The position numbers and the translations under genes are program-made. The notes under the pieces are model-generated. The model was given only the letters and a program-made list of their open reading frames with translations. It made no database searches and was not told the origin of the DNA. From positions 1 through 7,108 of the forward strand of contig DFIB01000014.1 of assembly GCA_002371375.1 (NCBI GenBank): 7,108 nucleotides of DNA. The letters are read 5' to 3'. Below are positions 1 to 6,351 of the stretch, one piece after another; positions within the stretch are counted from its first letter, which is position 1; each line of letters begins with the position of its first letter. This DNA comes from Mageeibacillus sp. UBA3708. GTDB taxonomy: Bacteria; Bacillota; Clostridia; Saccharofermentanales; Saccharofermentanaceae.

Positions 1-1
1 C

Positions 2-577
2 GGCTCGGGCTTCATGAACCGGGCTTCACTCGGCATGGATGCCATCGGAATATTCTATGACGGCATCAGGAACATACTTTCGCTGTCGCCTGATCAGATT
101 GGAACTGCTTCATATGTTGTGTGCTTTGTTCTGTCGGTTTTCCTGTGGTTCGCAGCACGCAAATACGTCAGCTTCGGAAGCGTAATCTACATAGCCGTGT
201 ACGGATTGTTTGCAAATCTCGGCACCATGCTGGCAGAGATCATAATCCCGGACATCCTCTGGCTGAGGATTGTATCGGGCGTAACGGGCTACCTCGTTCT
301 CTGCGCCGGTCTTGCTGTCTACATTGCGATCGATATCGGCGTGGACGCCTTTACTGGCGTGATCCTCTGGATATGTGATCTGACTCACAAGGAACTGAAG
401 ACGATCAAGATCATTTTTGATCTGTGCCTTACCGTGATCGGCGTCCTGCTCGGAGGAACGCTTGGTGTATTTACCGTAGTGGCAGTGATCATCGGCGGTC
501 CGGTCATCGATTTCCTGACGAAACGCTTCCAGGTCATCTACTTCAAGCGGAAATTGAGAAGAGATATGTTAGGATAA
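2..577 (+). CDS. YitT/YczE-like integral membrane protein, 5' partial
   Basis: The reading frame is open to the left edge (first full codon at position 2), and the visible part begins with Gly-Ser-Gly-Phe before the Met at 14. The true start therefore probably lies outside the window. About 190 residues are visible. They hold four or five hydrophobic helices (numbering from Met at 14: about 30-48, 53-76, 86-108 and 134-160) and end in a basic tail. Two similar blocks, SLGMDAIGIFYDGI near residue 5 and DIGVDAFTGVILWI near residue 107, are each followed by a polar turn and a membrane helix. This internal duplication and the LGxD motif are typical of YitT/YczE (DUF161-like) membrane proteins, whose substrate is generally unknown. 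The stop is 4 bases before the acyltransferase start, so the two genes are probably co-transcribed. The family call is from recognition, not a search. Confidence 0.72.
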   Translation, partial: GSGFMNRASLGMDAIGIFYDGIRNILSLSPDQIGTASYVVCFVLSVFLWFAARKYVSFGSVIYIAVYGLFANLGTMLAEIIIPDILWLRIVSGVTGYLVLCAGLAVYIAIDIGVDAFTGVILWICDLTHKELKTIKIIFDLCLTVIGVLLGGTLGVFTVVAVIIGGPVIDFLTKRFQVIYFKRKLRRDMLG

Positions 578-581
578 CCGT

Positions 582-1667
582 ATGCGCAAATACTTTATCG
601 ACAACCTCAGATGGATGGACGTGCTCCTTCTCATCCCCTACCACGCCGCACAGGCCTTTAACACATGGGGAGAGCCGTATTTTGTGTTCTTTGAGCCGAA
701 CAAGGCCATAAGCAGTCTCATTGTATTCTTCAGTCCGTTCTTTATGCCTCTGTTATTCCTCCTGGCGGGAATGAGCACCAGGTATGCACTCGGGAAGCGC
801 ACGTATAAGCAATACATTGCCGAGAGAGTAAAAAGACTACTCATTCCATTCGTCTTCGGCACACTGGCTTTCTGTCCCGTTCTCTCGTATATCGGAGACA
901 TTACCAACTCAGGGTATGAAGGCAGCTTTGCCTCACATTACAAAATATTCTTCACCAGATGGACAGACCTGTCGGGATTTGACGGAGGCTTCGGCGTCGG
1001 TCAGTTCTGGTTTCTGTATTTCCTGTTCATCATATCACTCGTATCGGTCGGCATAATAGCCGCCGTTAATAAGATCAGCGGAGGCAGGAGTACCGGTAAG
1101 TCCGTTCCGTTCCCGGTCATCTGTCTGTTCGTGATACCGCTCCCGTTCCTGTATGATCTGCTGAGCATTGGCGGCAAGAGCTTCGCGGAATACACATATG
1201 TATTCCTCATCGGATACTTCATCATGGCGGATGACAGGGTAATAGACAAAGCGGCGGAATACAAATTCCTCACAATGGCAGCGGGGATTGCGGCAAGCAT
1301 ATTGAACGTGTATATGTTCATCTGGTCAGGGCGGGACTTCGGTGTCCTGAACACCGCCGCCAAAGCATTCTCCGAGTGGTTCATGATACTGGCGCTGATC
1401 GGTGCCGGCAAGTCATTTCTCGATTACAGCAACAAGGTGTCATCATATATGTCTCAGAGGTCATTCCCCTACTTCAGCATCCATTTCCTGTGGACCGTTC
1501 TGTTCCAGTATCTGCTTGCTGATGCACTGAGGGGCAGTCTGATCCTGCTGTATTTTGTACCGGTAATCTCAGCTCTGGCCGCGACATTCATCTGTGCCGA
1601 GATATGCATCAGGGTACCGTTCCTGTGCTTCCTCACAGGGACCAAGAAGAGACAGAAAGCATCGTGA
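582..1667 (+). CDS. Acyltransferase-3 family membrane protein
   Basis: This is a 361-residue integral membrane protein of the acyltransferase-3 type (the OafA/OpgC-like group), which usually moves acetyl or succinyl groups onto cell-surface glycans or lipids. Visible family features are the N-terminal NLRWMDVLLLIPYHAA, with Arg10 and the conserved His21 in the first membrane helix; the basic loop RVKRLLIPF near residues 82-90; and FWFLYFLF near 142-149, matching the usual WFL helix. About ten hydrophobic helices span the protein, which ends in a short basic tail. Length is normal for the family. The start at 582 is supported by AGGA at 571-574, seven bases upstream and overlapping the end of the previous gene, which suggests translational coupling. 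The acceptor cannot be told from sequence, and no glycan biosynthesis genes are visible nearby. Confidence 0.82.
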   Translation: MRKYFIDNLRWMDVLLLIPYHAAQAFNTWGEPYFVFFEPNKAISSLIVFFSPFFMPLLFLLAGMSTRYALGKRTYKQYIAERVKRLLIPFVFGTLAFCPVLSYIGDITNSGYEGSFASHYKIFFTRWTDLSGFDGGFGVGQFWFLYFLFIISLVSVGIIAAVNKISGGRSTGKSVPFPVICLFVIPLPFLYDLLSIGGKSFAEYTYVFLIGYFIMADDRVIDKAAEYKFLTMAAGIAASILNVYMFIWSGRDFGVLNTAAKAFSEWFMILALIGAGKSFLDYSNKVSSYMSQRSFPYFSIHFLWTVLFQYLLADALRGSLILLYFVPVISALAATFICAEICIRVPFLCFLTGTKKRQKAS

Positions 1668-1761
1668 TATACCTCAGGAACTTCAAATTGAGTAGCGAAA
1701 AGCTGTCATGCCCCAACATCTATCCCTGCAATGCCATCCGCCGGCGGTGATGGAACCGTAA

Positions 1762-1926
1762 CATACTGTCCTCTCACCTGTTTTCTACGGAAACGACGAG
1801 TTTGACAGTTGTGAGACATATACGGAACAGGCAACCGGGGACATTGAAGGTACTGAGAACACCGGTTGGATGATCAACTTGTTGCCTCAGGTTACAGCAC
1901 CGGTTCAATCCCCGATGTCAGGCTGA
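1762..1926 (+). other. Possible decayed coding scrap in convergent spacer
   Basis: The 237-base spacer between the acyltransferase and the hydrolase has no recognisable gene and no clear terminator (no stem with a T run in either direction). One plus-strand frame is open for 54 codons, without a start codon or SD, and runs into the 3' end of the hydrolase gene. Its translation is acidic and Thr-rich (for example DEFDSCETYTEQATGDIEG), which looks more protein-like than random. A neighbouring frame with ATG at about 1724 gives a Gly-rich stretch that could join it by a frameshift. This may be the remains of a secreted protein or chance; I do not recognise a family. Confidence 0.15.
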
Positions 1927-3035
1927 TATTCTGTTACCGTCACGAAGTCGTTGCTCTTGAGATCCGGGGTATCCTTGATCCTCTTCAGGTATGTGTCGAA
2001 GAGCTCCAGATGGATCCTTAAGACATTCTCATGCGCAATGCCGGCATCAAGCTTGCCGACGACAGCTTTCAACGGGATCATATACTTCATGTCGGAGAAC
2101 CCGATGTGCTGCATCTTCCTGAACAGCGCGCCATACACCACCTCAGTGTGATCGAGATAGGCTCTCGTCTCAGCCTTGTGATTTGTCTTGCAGCTCAGCT
2201 GGGCGAAAGGCTTGCGCATTACCTTCCCGCGTGTATTCCCGAATAACGCTCCGTCCATATTGGCACCGCACACGAACTCATCATGTTCCAGACACAACAG
2301 ATAAGCAACTGCACCTCCCATAGAATGACCCGCAACACCGATCCCGTTCGTAAGATCAATCATTCCGGACAGTTCTCTTTTGGCATATTCTGTCACAGCC
2401 AGAGTATCCTTTATCCATTCATCAATTCTTGATTGGATGAATCTGCAGTACTTGTTCTGGATCTCATCAAATCTATCCGCAAGCTCGCGGTCAGTCCCTT
2501 TGGAATGGGTGAGCTTGAAAATACTGAATGCTCCGGGCAGGAAAGGTTCATACTGCCTCTTAGTTATCTCTTTGCTAAGCTCTGTCTTTGTACCGTCATC
2601 AGCTTCCGTGAGAACAGCGTCATACGGGTGACCTGCAGCAATGACCACATATCCGTGGGAAGCAAGGTCAATGCACAGGAATGAATTTGCCTCCCTGAAT
2701 GAAGCGAGTCCGTGATTGAATACTATCAGAGGAAATCTCATGCCGCTGATGACAGGCGCATTCTCGTAGCATTCCGAATAATTATCGCCCGCAGCATCAA
2801 TCTTCTCATAATTCACCGGAGCATGCATGTACTTCCTGAGAGCTTTTGCCATGTCCTTTGACATATACTTAGCCTTGGTCATACCCTCAACAGATGATCT
2901 TGACACGGGGTAATAAACTCTGGCAGGAATGCTTCTCATTGTACCGGGAACGAGCACCTCTTCCCTATCGTTATATACGGTAAACGTAAAAGTCCCTACG
3001 GCATATTCGCCTGTGGGATGAGGTCTGTCAGTCAT
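1905..3035 (-). CDS. PAF-acetylhydrolase-like alpha/beta hydrolase (esterase/lipase)
   Basis: This 376-residue alpha/beta-hydrolase resembles platelet-activating-factor acetylhydrolase type II and related bacterial esterases. Near the N-terminus, HPTGEYAVGTFTF followed by PARVYYP matches the family opening. FNHGLASFREANSF (residues 106-119) followed by LASHGYVV is the oxyanion-hole region. GHSMGG (236-241) is the nucleophile elbow with Ser238. Asp261 in ANMDGALFG and His310 in MQHIGFSD sit where the family places the rest of the triad, so the enzyme looks intact. No signal peptide or membrane helix is visible, so it is probably cytoplasmic, unlike secreted PAF-AH. It should hydrolyse a short-chain ester or phospholipid-like substrate; the actual substrate is unknown. 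The start is supported by an SD made of GA plus seven Gs (minus strand, 3044-3052) with about 8 bases to ATG. It lies 105 bases downstream of the metallo-hydrolase and may be partly co-transcribed with it. Confidence 0.85.
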   Translation of the reverse strand: MTDRPHPTGEYAVGTFTFTVYNDREEVLVPGTMRSIPARVYYPVSRSSVEGMTKAKYMSKDMAKALRKYMHAPVNYEKIDAAGDNYSECYENAPVISGMRFPLIVFNHGLASFREANSFLCIDLASHGYVVIAAGHPYDAVLTEADDGTKTELSKEITKRQYEPFLPGAFSIFKLTHSKGTDRELADRFDEIQNKYCRFIQSRIDEWIKDTLAVTEYAKRELSGMIDLTNGIGVAGHSMGGAVAYLLCLEHDEFVCGANMDGALFGNTRGKVMRKPFAQLSCKTNHKAETRAYLDHTEVVYGALFRKMQHIGFSDMKYMIPLKAVVGKLDAGIAHENVLRIHLELFDTYLKRIKDTPDLKSNDFVTVTEYQPDIGD

Positions 3036-3101
3036 GTGTTTTGCCCCCCCTCAACAATGATAGTATCTTCGAAGCAGACCGGCTCTTCCAAACCATCTCT
3101 T

Positions 3102-3110
3102 ATTCTATCA
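3102..3110 (-). promoter_or_regulatory. Extended -10 promoter candidate for the hydrolase
   Basis: On the minus strand, TGATAGAAT at 3110-3102 is an extended -10 (TGn plus TAGAAT, one mismatch to TATAAT). No good -35 lies at normal spacing. Transcription would start near 3095, giving a leader of about 60 bases that ends in the poly-G SD. It lies in the spacer between the metallo-hydrolase stop and the hydrolase start, so the hydrolase may have its own transcript as well as readthrough. Confidence 0.4.
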
Positions 3111-3140
3111 CTTGATCTCAGTATATATAACACTTTTCAA

Positions 3141-3731
3141 TTAAGACTCACATGTTTTGGCGTTCGCATGTGCATACAGAATTCGTTTGGGATGCAATGC
3201 AAGCAATTTATCCCAATCTGCCTTCAGTTCCCTGTTGTCCTCATATGCCTCAAGGTATTCTAAAGGTTCCAGATCCCCGACGATAAATGTGCCGTCATCC
3301 AATATAACTGAGATACTGTCTTTGCTGTGACTCGGAGTAGATATTATCTCACCTTTGATCCCGAGTCTGTTCAGGAATGTGCGTGAATCCTCAAGAAGTA
3401 CCATCTCCGCCTTACTCTCATCTATAGGAATATATCTGAGGTGCGTGTCCCTTGCAAATATCACATCCGAATAATGAACTGATTCTCTCTGGGATTCCAT
3501 AATGACAAGCTTGACTCCCTGACTCATAAGTTCGCTGATAAGACCGATATGATCAGGATGATAATGCGTAGCCAAAACATATGTGATGTCTGTTACCCTG
3601 ACCCCGAGTTCCTTGATCGCCCTGTAGAACGATGGCATCGTGCCGGCATAGTCAGTATCGATCAATATGCTTCCCTTTTCTCCTCTGAGTAAAAATGTAT
3701 TTGTATTCCCGTATTTTATTCTGTTCAGCAT
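3141..3731 (-). CDS. Metallo-beta-lactamase-fold hydrolase
   Basis: A compact single-domain metallo-beta-lactamase-fold protein. Counting from an upstream ATG at 3743 (200 residues), the metal ligands are THYHPDH (His60, His62, Asp64, His65), His139 in TPSHS, Asp157 in IVGDLEP and His192 in YAHAN. The full dinuclear-zinc set is present. The glycine of the usual TPGHT is serine here. I prefer the fifth codon, ATG at 3729-3731, as start (196 residues). It has TGAGGGT five bases upstream, whereas the ATG at 3743 has no SD, and MLNRIKYGNTNTFLL is a typical first strand. The short length and lack of extra domains suggest a glyoxalase-II-like or MBL-type small-molecule hydrolase; the substrate cannot be told. 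It is divergent from the epimerase gene and upstream of the alpha/beta hydrolase on the same strand. Confidence 0.83.
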   Translation of the reverse strand: MLNRIKYGNTNTFLLRGEKGSILIDTDYAGTMPSFYRAIKELGVRVTDITYVLATHYHPDHIGLISELMSQGVKLVIMESQRESVHYSDVIFARDTHLRYIPIDESKAEMVLLEDSRTFLNRLGIKGEIISTPSHSKDSISVILDDGTFIVGDLEPLEYLEAYEDNRELKADWDKLLALHPKRILYAHANAKTCES

Positions 3732-3766
3732 AACCACCCTCATAATATAGAATCTGTCACCGTATG

Positions 3767-3778
3767 TGTTAGAATATA
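3767..3778. promoter_or_regulatory. Overlapping divergent -10 elements
   Basis: On the plus strand TGTTAGAAT (3767-3775) is an extended -10 for the epimerase gene, with a start near 3782 and a 22-base leader. On the minus strand TATATT (3778-3773) overlaps it and would start transcription near 3766, giving a leader of about 35 bases for the metallo-hydrolase. Neither has a good -35. The two -10s share three base pairs (3773-3775), so polymerase could bind in only one direction at a time. Confidence 0.4.
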
Positions 3779-3803
3779 CACCAAATATGGCGAGGGGGAA
3801 TAC

Positions 3804-4703
3804 ATGAGAATACTTGTTTTAGGCGGGACGAGATTTTTTGGGATTCCTATGGTGGAAGATCTCCTGGATAGAGGGCACGAAGTAACAATAGCAACCCGGG
3901 GGAATACGCCTGATGATTTCGGTGATTCTGTTGGCAGGATATATTTCGACAGGCATGATGAGAACAGTATCATAGCATCGGTAGCCGGTACGCATTATGA
4001 CGTGATCATAGATAAGATTGCATATTGCTCAAATGATATCCGTAAGATCATGGAACATGCCGATTGTGATAAGTATATCTATATGTCCTCAACGGCCGTC
4101 TATGAGTCCAAAGGCATTAATACAACTGAAGAGGATTTTGACGGCACCTCGGGTGAACTGATCTGGTGTGACAGACAAGACTATCCTTATGATGTGGTAA
4201 AAAGACAGGCTGAATATGCTCTGTGGCAAAAGTATCCTGAGAAGAATTGGATCGCAGTCAGATATCCTTTCGTGTCCGGCAGGAATGATTATACGATGCG
4301 CCTTTGGTTTTACGTTGAACATGTCCTGAAGCAGATCCCCATGAAGGTGGATAATCTTGATGCACACATCTCATTCATAAAGTCTGATGAGGCCGGCAAG
4401 TTCCTGTCATTTCTGGTTGATAAAGACTATAAGGGAGCTGTCAACGGCAGTTCAAAAGGTACTGTCTCCATAAGAGAAATACTTGATTACCTTGAGAGGG
4501 GAACCGGGTATAGAGCGGTCTTGAGGGATGACGGTGATCCTGCTCCTTATAACGGCGAATCTGAGAACAGCATTAATACAGACAAAGCAGAGTCACTGGG
4601 TTTCCGTTTTTCCAATCTGGATGAATGGTTATATGATCTGCTTGACTATTATATCGACGCAGCTCATGAGAGTATGCTTGGCCTGAGCGGGAGTATGGAC
4701 TGA
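3804..4703 (+). CDS. NAD-dependent epimerase/dehydratase family protein (extended SDR)
   Basis: A 299-residue extended short-chain dehydrogenase/reductase. The Rossmann nucleotide-binding motif is GGTRFFG at residues 7-13. YIYMSSTAVY (91-100) carries the active-site Ser/Thr, and the catalytic pair YxxxK is Tyr129-Lys133 in YPYDVVKRQAE. AVRYPFVSGR (151-160) and the later INTDKAESLGF match the substrate side of NAD-dependent epimerases and dehydratases, including the group near the plastid CSP41 proteins. The active site looks complete and the length is normal. The substrate, possibly a nucleotide sugar or another small carbonyl compound, cannot be assigned. ATG at 3804 has GAGGGGG five bases upstream. 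It is transcribed alone, divergently from the metallo-hydrolase. After the stop, a weak five-pair stem (4748-4760) with a four-T run is the only terminator-like sequence, and it is not convincing. Confidence 0.84.
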   Translation: MRILVLGGTRFFGIPMVEDLLDRGHEVTIATRGNTPDDFGDSVGRIYFDRHDENSIIASVAGTHYDVIIDKIAYCSNDIRKIMEHADCDKYIYMSSTAVYESKGINTTEEDFDGTSGELIWCDRQDYPYDVVKRQAEYALWQKYPEKNWIAVRYPFVSGRNDYTMRLWFYVEHVLKQIPMKVDNLDAHISFIKSDEAGKFLSFLVDKDYKGAVNGSSKGTVSIREILDYLERGTGYRAVLRDDGDPAPYNGESENSINTDKAESLGFRFSNLDEWLYDLLDYYIDAAHESMLGLSGSMD

Positions 4704-4792
4704 CAGTATGAACAGCTTTTCTGATTTGTATATTTGGGGATTAGTCTTGATCTAAGATCACCAGTTTTATAACAATCGTGAGATGAAGGGAA

Positions 4793-5773
4793 TCATTCTT
4801 CTTTATGCAACGCCCTCACTACAACGGTGATCACTCCGAACAGGATACCTGCTATGGGCCACACGATCCATGTTTTTCCCCAGTCATTTGTAAGGAAGCT
4901 CCAAGCAAGGAATCCGGCCGTTACAAGCATCCAGTATGCAGGAGCTATTATCTTCATGAGCTTGTTGGATTTCTCGCTCCTGCTGTAGTCCCCTTCCTGA
5001 AGCAGTTTGCTGAAGCCGTCCTTAATAATCCCCGCCTTGACTATAAAATAGACTCCTGTTGCGCAGCAAATCAGAAGGACGCCTGTAAGCCCGATCAGAA
5101 GAGCTTCATCTTTCTCATTTATGACGGCGCCCGATATCAGAGCGATCACACCCAGCATGATAGTAACAATACCGCCTGTGACAGCCTTTGCAAAAACCGG
5201 CGTAAACTTCTCCGACCTTGAGCGGACCATACCGTCAACCCCGTACTCGGAATCAAATATCTCCTTCTCAAGCCATTCCCATTTGGAAATCGACATGCCG
5301 GCAGGTATAAAGAAGATAAGGGACAAAGCAACTAATGCCAGCAGGATAACTATTCCGAGAGCACCTGCCGCATCTTCGGAAAGACCTATGATGCCGCCCT
5401 TCTGAAGGGACATTATCACGAGCAGGGGTGCTGCACACAGTGTGCAGATAAAGGTACCGAGAGATATCTTCCGTGCAAAAGAATCATTATCTTTGAGGAA
5501 ACTGTTTGCTTCCTCCATGCTGAGTCTTCTTAAGCCCTTACCCGAATCGTTTGTTACGGTGCTTTCTGCAATGCCCTCTTCATCCTTAAGAAGATAATCT
5601 GTTGTCACATCGAAAAGCTTTCCCATCTCAAGAATCCTCTGAAGATCCGGGACCGACTGTGCGCTCTCCCACTTACTTACTGACTGTCTTGATACACCGA
5701 GCTTATCTGCAAGTTCCTCCTGTGACCAGCCGTTTTTCTTTCTCTCTTCTATAATCTTTTCCGCAAGTATCAT
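4793..5773 (-). CDS. XRE-family HTH regulator with C-terminal membrane domain
   Basis: A 326-residue one-component regulator. Residues 1-62 are an XRE/HTH_3 domain (WSQEELADKLGVSRQSVSKW, with recognition helix about 28-36), followed by the usual PDLQRILEMGKLFDVTTDYLL. A charged linker follows. About six membrane helices come next, near 103-122, 138-158, 196-218, 224-246, 273-293 and 300-321, and the C-terminus is charged. Such membrane-tethered XRE proteins are common in Clostridia; what they sense is mostly unknown. The frame stays open for 41 more codons to 5896, but I chose ATG at 5771-5773. It matches the family start (MILAEKI), has GAGGA eight bases upstream, and the longer form would begin inside the predicted -35. 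ATG at 5806 with AGGTG upstream is the main alternative. The protein probably controls itself or a neighbour; no partner transporter is present in the window. Confidence 0.85.
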   Translation of the reverse strand: MILAEKIIEERKKNGWSQEELADKLGVSRQSVSKWESAQSVPDLQRILEMGKLFDVTTDYLLKDEEGIAESTVTNDSGKGLRRLSMEEANSFLKDNDSFARKISLGTFICTLCAAPLLVIMSLQKGGIIGLSEDAAGALGIVILLALVALSLIFFIPAGMSISKWEWLEKEIFDSEYGVDGMVRSRSEKFTPVFAKAVTGGIVTIMLGVIALISGAVINEKDEALLIGLTGVLLICCATGVYFIVKAGIIKDGFSKLLQEGDYSRSEKSNKLMKIIAPAYWMLVTAGFLAWSFLTNDWGKTWIVWPIAGILFGVITVVVRALHKEE

Positions 5774-5854
5774 ATTCATTTTCCTCACTGTTTTTGTTTT
5801 TGACATCCGTGCACCTGTCTTATGCTCATATCCTACGCTACATCGCGATTGCGC

Positions 5855-5883
5855 ACCATAAAGGCGACTTGGAAATCTGTCAA
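5855..5883 (-). promoter_or_regulatory. Proximal promoter of the XRE regulator
   Basis: On the minus strand there is a perfect -35 TTGACA (5883-5878), a 17-base spacer and a weaker -10 TATGGT (5860-5855). Transcription would start near 5848, leaving a leader of about 75 bases before the preferred start at 5773. It lies downstream of the far end of the open frame (5896), which argues against the longest N-terminus. Confidence 0.5.
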
Positions 5884-5893
5884 CTGACAGTTG
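5881..5893. promoter_or_regulatory. Palindromic operator candidate over the -35
   Basis: CAACTGACAGTTG is a perfect 6-1-6 inverted repeat (CAACTG, one central base, CAGTTG). It overlaps three bases of the proximal -35 of the regulator gene. A dimeric HTH protein bound here would block polymerase, so autorepression is a reasonable inference; the true binding protein is unknown. Confidence 0.4.
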
Positions 5894-5954
5894 CAACCGC
5901 CTTAAAATTACTGATAAAGCCCTTTACACGCCTGTCAAATCCTCCTTTTGTTAT

Positions 5955-5983
5955 ATTTTAGTGTATTGGTGTCTGTGTTTCAA
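5955..5983 (-). promoter_or_regulatory. Distal promoter upstream of the XRE regulator
   Basis: On the minus strand TTGAAA (5983-5978), a 17-base spacer and TAAAAT (5960-5955) each match the sigma-A consensus at five of six positions. Transcription would start near 5948, just before AAGGAGG (5947-5941). That perfect SD has no useful start codon behind it: the nearest TTG is two bases away and leads to a stop after four codons. The transcript would read through the proximal promoter into the regulator gene. Confidence 0.5.
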
Positions 5984-6052
5984 CGAACCTCATAATTTCC
6001 CGTAATCGCTCCTTCAATATCGGGGCTATCCGGATTCTGATTCAACTGAGCT

Positions 6053-6082
6053 TTGAAATAATAATAAATACTAATGTATAAG
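6053..6082 (+). promoter_or_regulatory. Plus-strand promoter candidate for small ORF
   Basis: TTGAAA at 6053-6058 and TATAAG at 6077-6082 each match consensus at five of six positions, with an 18-base spacer. Transcription would start near 6089, about 33 bases before the small ORF with a perfect SD. The AT richness of this stretch raises the chance of a spurious match. Confidence 0.35.
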
Positions 6083-6121
6083 GATATTACTCTGTCCAAC
6101 AAAAACACGGAGGAAACATTA

Positions 6122-6193
6122 ATGGGAGAAAATAAGCCAACCAATAACCATGCTTTGGTTTGTTCTCCAAACATCAGCTTATGTACTAAATGA
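6122..6193 (+). CDS. Possible 23-residue small peptide ORF
   Basis: GGAGG at 6109-6113 lies eight bases before ATG at 6122, an ideal SD. The 23-codon frame ends at TGA 6191-6193. The peptide begins MGENKPTNN, polar and without a signal sequence, and ends CSPNISLCTK, with cysteines at residues 14 and 21 and several Ser/Thr. A promoter-like sequence lies upstream and an intrinsic terminator about 140 bases downstream, so the pieces of a short transcript of about 260 bases are in order. No peptide-modifying enzyme or exporter is visible, so a peptide natural product is not supported. It may be a small protein, a leader peptide or chance. A competing minus-strand frame overlaps it. Confidence 0.25.
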   Translation: MGENKPTNNHALVCSPNISLCTK

Positions 6194-6276
6194 CAGTACC
6201 CGGCTGCATAATTTAGCAACCGGTATTAATTCATAAAAGCCGGAACTGTCTTGGTTATGTCTGCTCTTCTGAGGGT

Positions 6277-6333
6277 TGTCAAATTTCACTGAAGGGCGAT
6301 TATTTATCCCTTCACTATTACTGGACATTGACA
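6277..6333. repeat. Facing inverted repeats, possible IS-end remnant
   Basis: The plus strand begins TGTCAA (6277-6282) and ends TTGACA (6328-6333). Inside these, TGAAGGG (6290-6296) faces CCCTTCA (6308-6314) across 11 bases. The two arms share TGTCAA...TGAAGGG in the same order but differ in inner length. TG...CA termini with repeated end motifs are known for IS21-family elements, so this could be a relic of two ends or a very short non-autonomous element; that assignment is inference. No transposase frame or target duplication is visible. The inner arms could also form an RNA hairpin just upstream of the terminator. Confidence 0.4.
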
Positions 6334-6351
6334 CCCCGTTAGGGTGTTTTT
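6331..6351 (+). terminator. Intrinsic terminator, plus strand
   Basis: ACACCC (6331-6336) pairs with GGGTGT (6342-6347) across a five-base loop, followed directly by Ts to 6351. Six pairs, four of them G-C, and the adjoining T run make a good intrinsic terminator. The only plus-strand candidate upstream is the small ORF unit at 6053-6193. It also shields the methyltransferase promoter from upstream transcription. It has no T run in the opposite direction. Confidence 0.6.

Larger units (their letters stand above)
5980..6328 (-). pseudogene. Doubtful frameshifted remnant of a small membrane protein
   Basis: Two minus-strand frames abut. One runs from ATG at 6328 to a stop at 6179 (49 codons). 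The other is open from the TTG at 6219 to a stop at 5980 (79 codons) and has no SD. Removing one base near 6187 would join them into about 115 residues: a polar N-terminus, one strong hydrophobic segment (INVSSVFLLDRVISLYISI) and an acidic C-terminus. The second frame looks protein-like in codon use. Against it: the ATG lies inside an apparent insertion-sequence-like repeat, no family is recognised, and a 79-codon open frame by chance is not rare. It could also be merely the complement of the plus-strand small ORF. Confidence 0.22.

Noticed and set aside
1738..1757. GC-rich palindrome between the acyltransferase and hydrolase as a terminator
   Set aside because: The perfect part (CCGCCGGCGG) leaves no loop and no T run follows on either strand.
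4748..4768. TGATC/GATCA stem after the epimerase as an intrinsic terminator
   Set aside because: Only five mostly A-T pairs with a three-base loop, and the T run is displaced by four bases.
4805..5405. Plus-strand open frames across the regulator gene
   Set aside because: They are complements of the membrane domain of the XRE regulator, with no SD and rare-residue-rich translations.
5774..5896. N-terminal extension of the XRE regulator to the start at 5896
   Set aside because: It would begin inside the predicted -35 and operator, lacks an SD there and is not typical of the family, which begins at MILAEKI.
5933..5947. Leader peptide after the perfect AAGGAGG on the minus strand
   Set aside because: The only start within reach is a TTG two bases away, giving four codons; spacing is too short for initiation.
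6122..6193. Lanthipeptide or sactipeptide precursor
   Set aside because: The Cys/Ser/Thr tail is suggestive, but no modifying enzyme, protease-transporter or recognisable leader is in the window, and the methyltransferase is of the LCM type rather than a RiPP enzyme.
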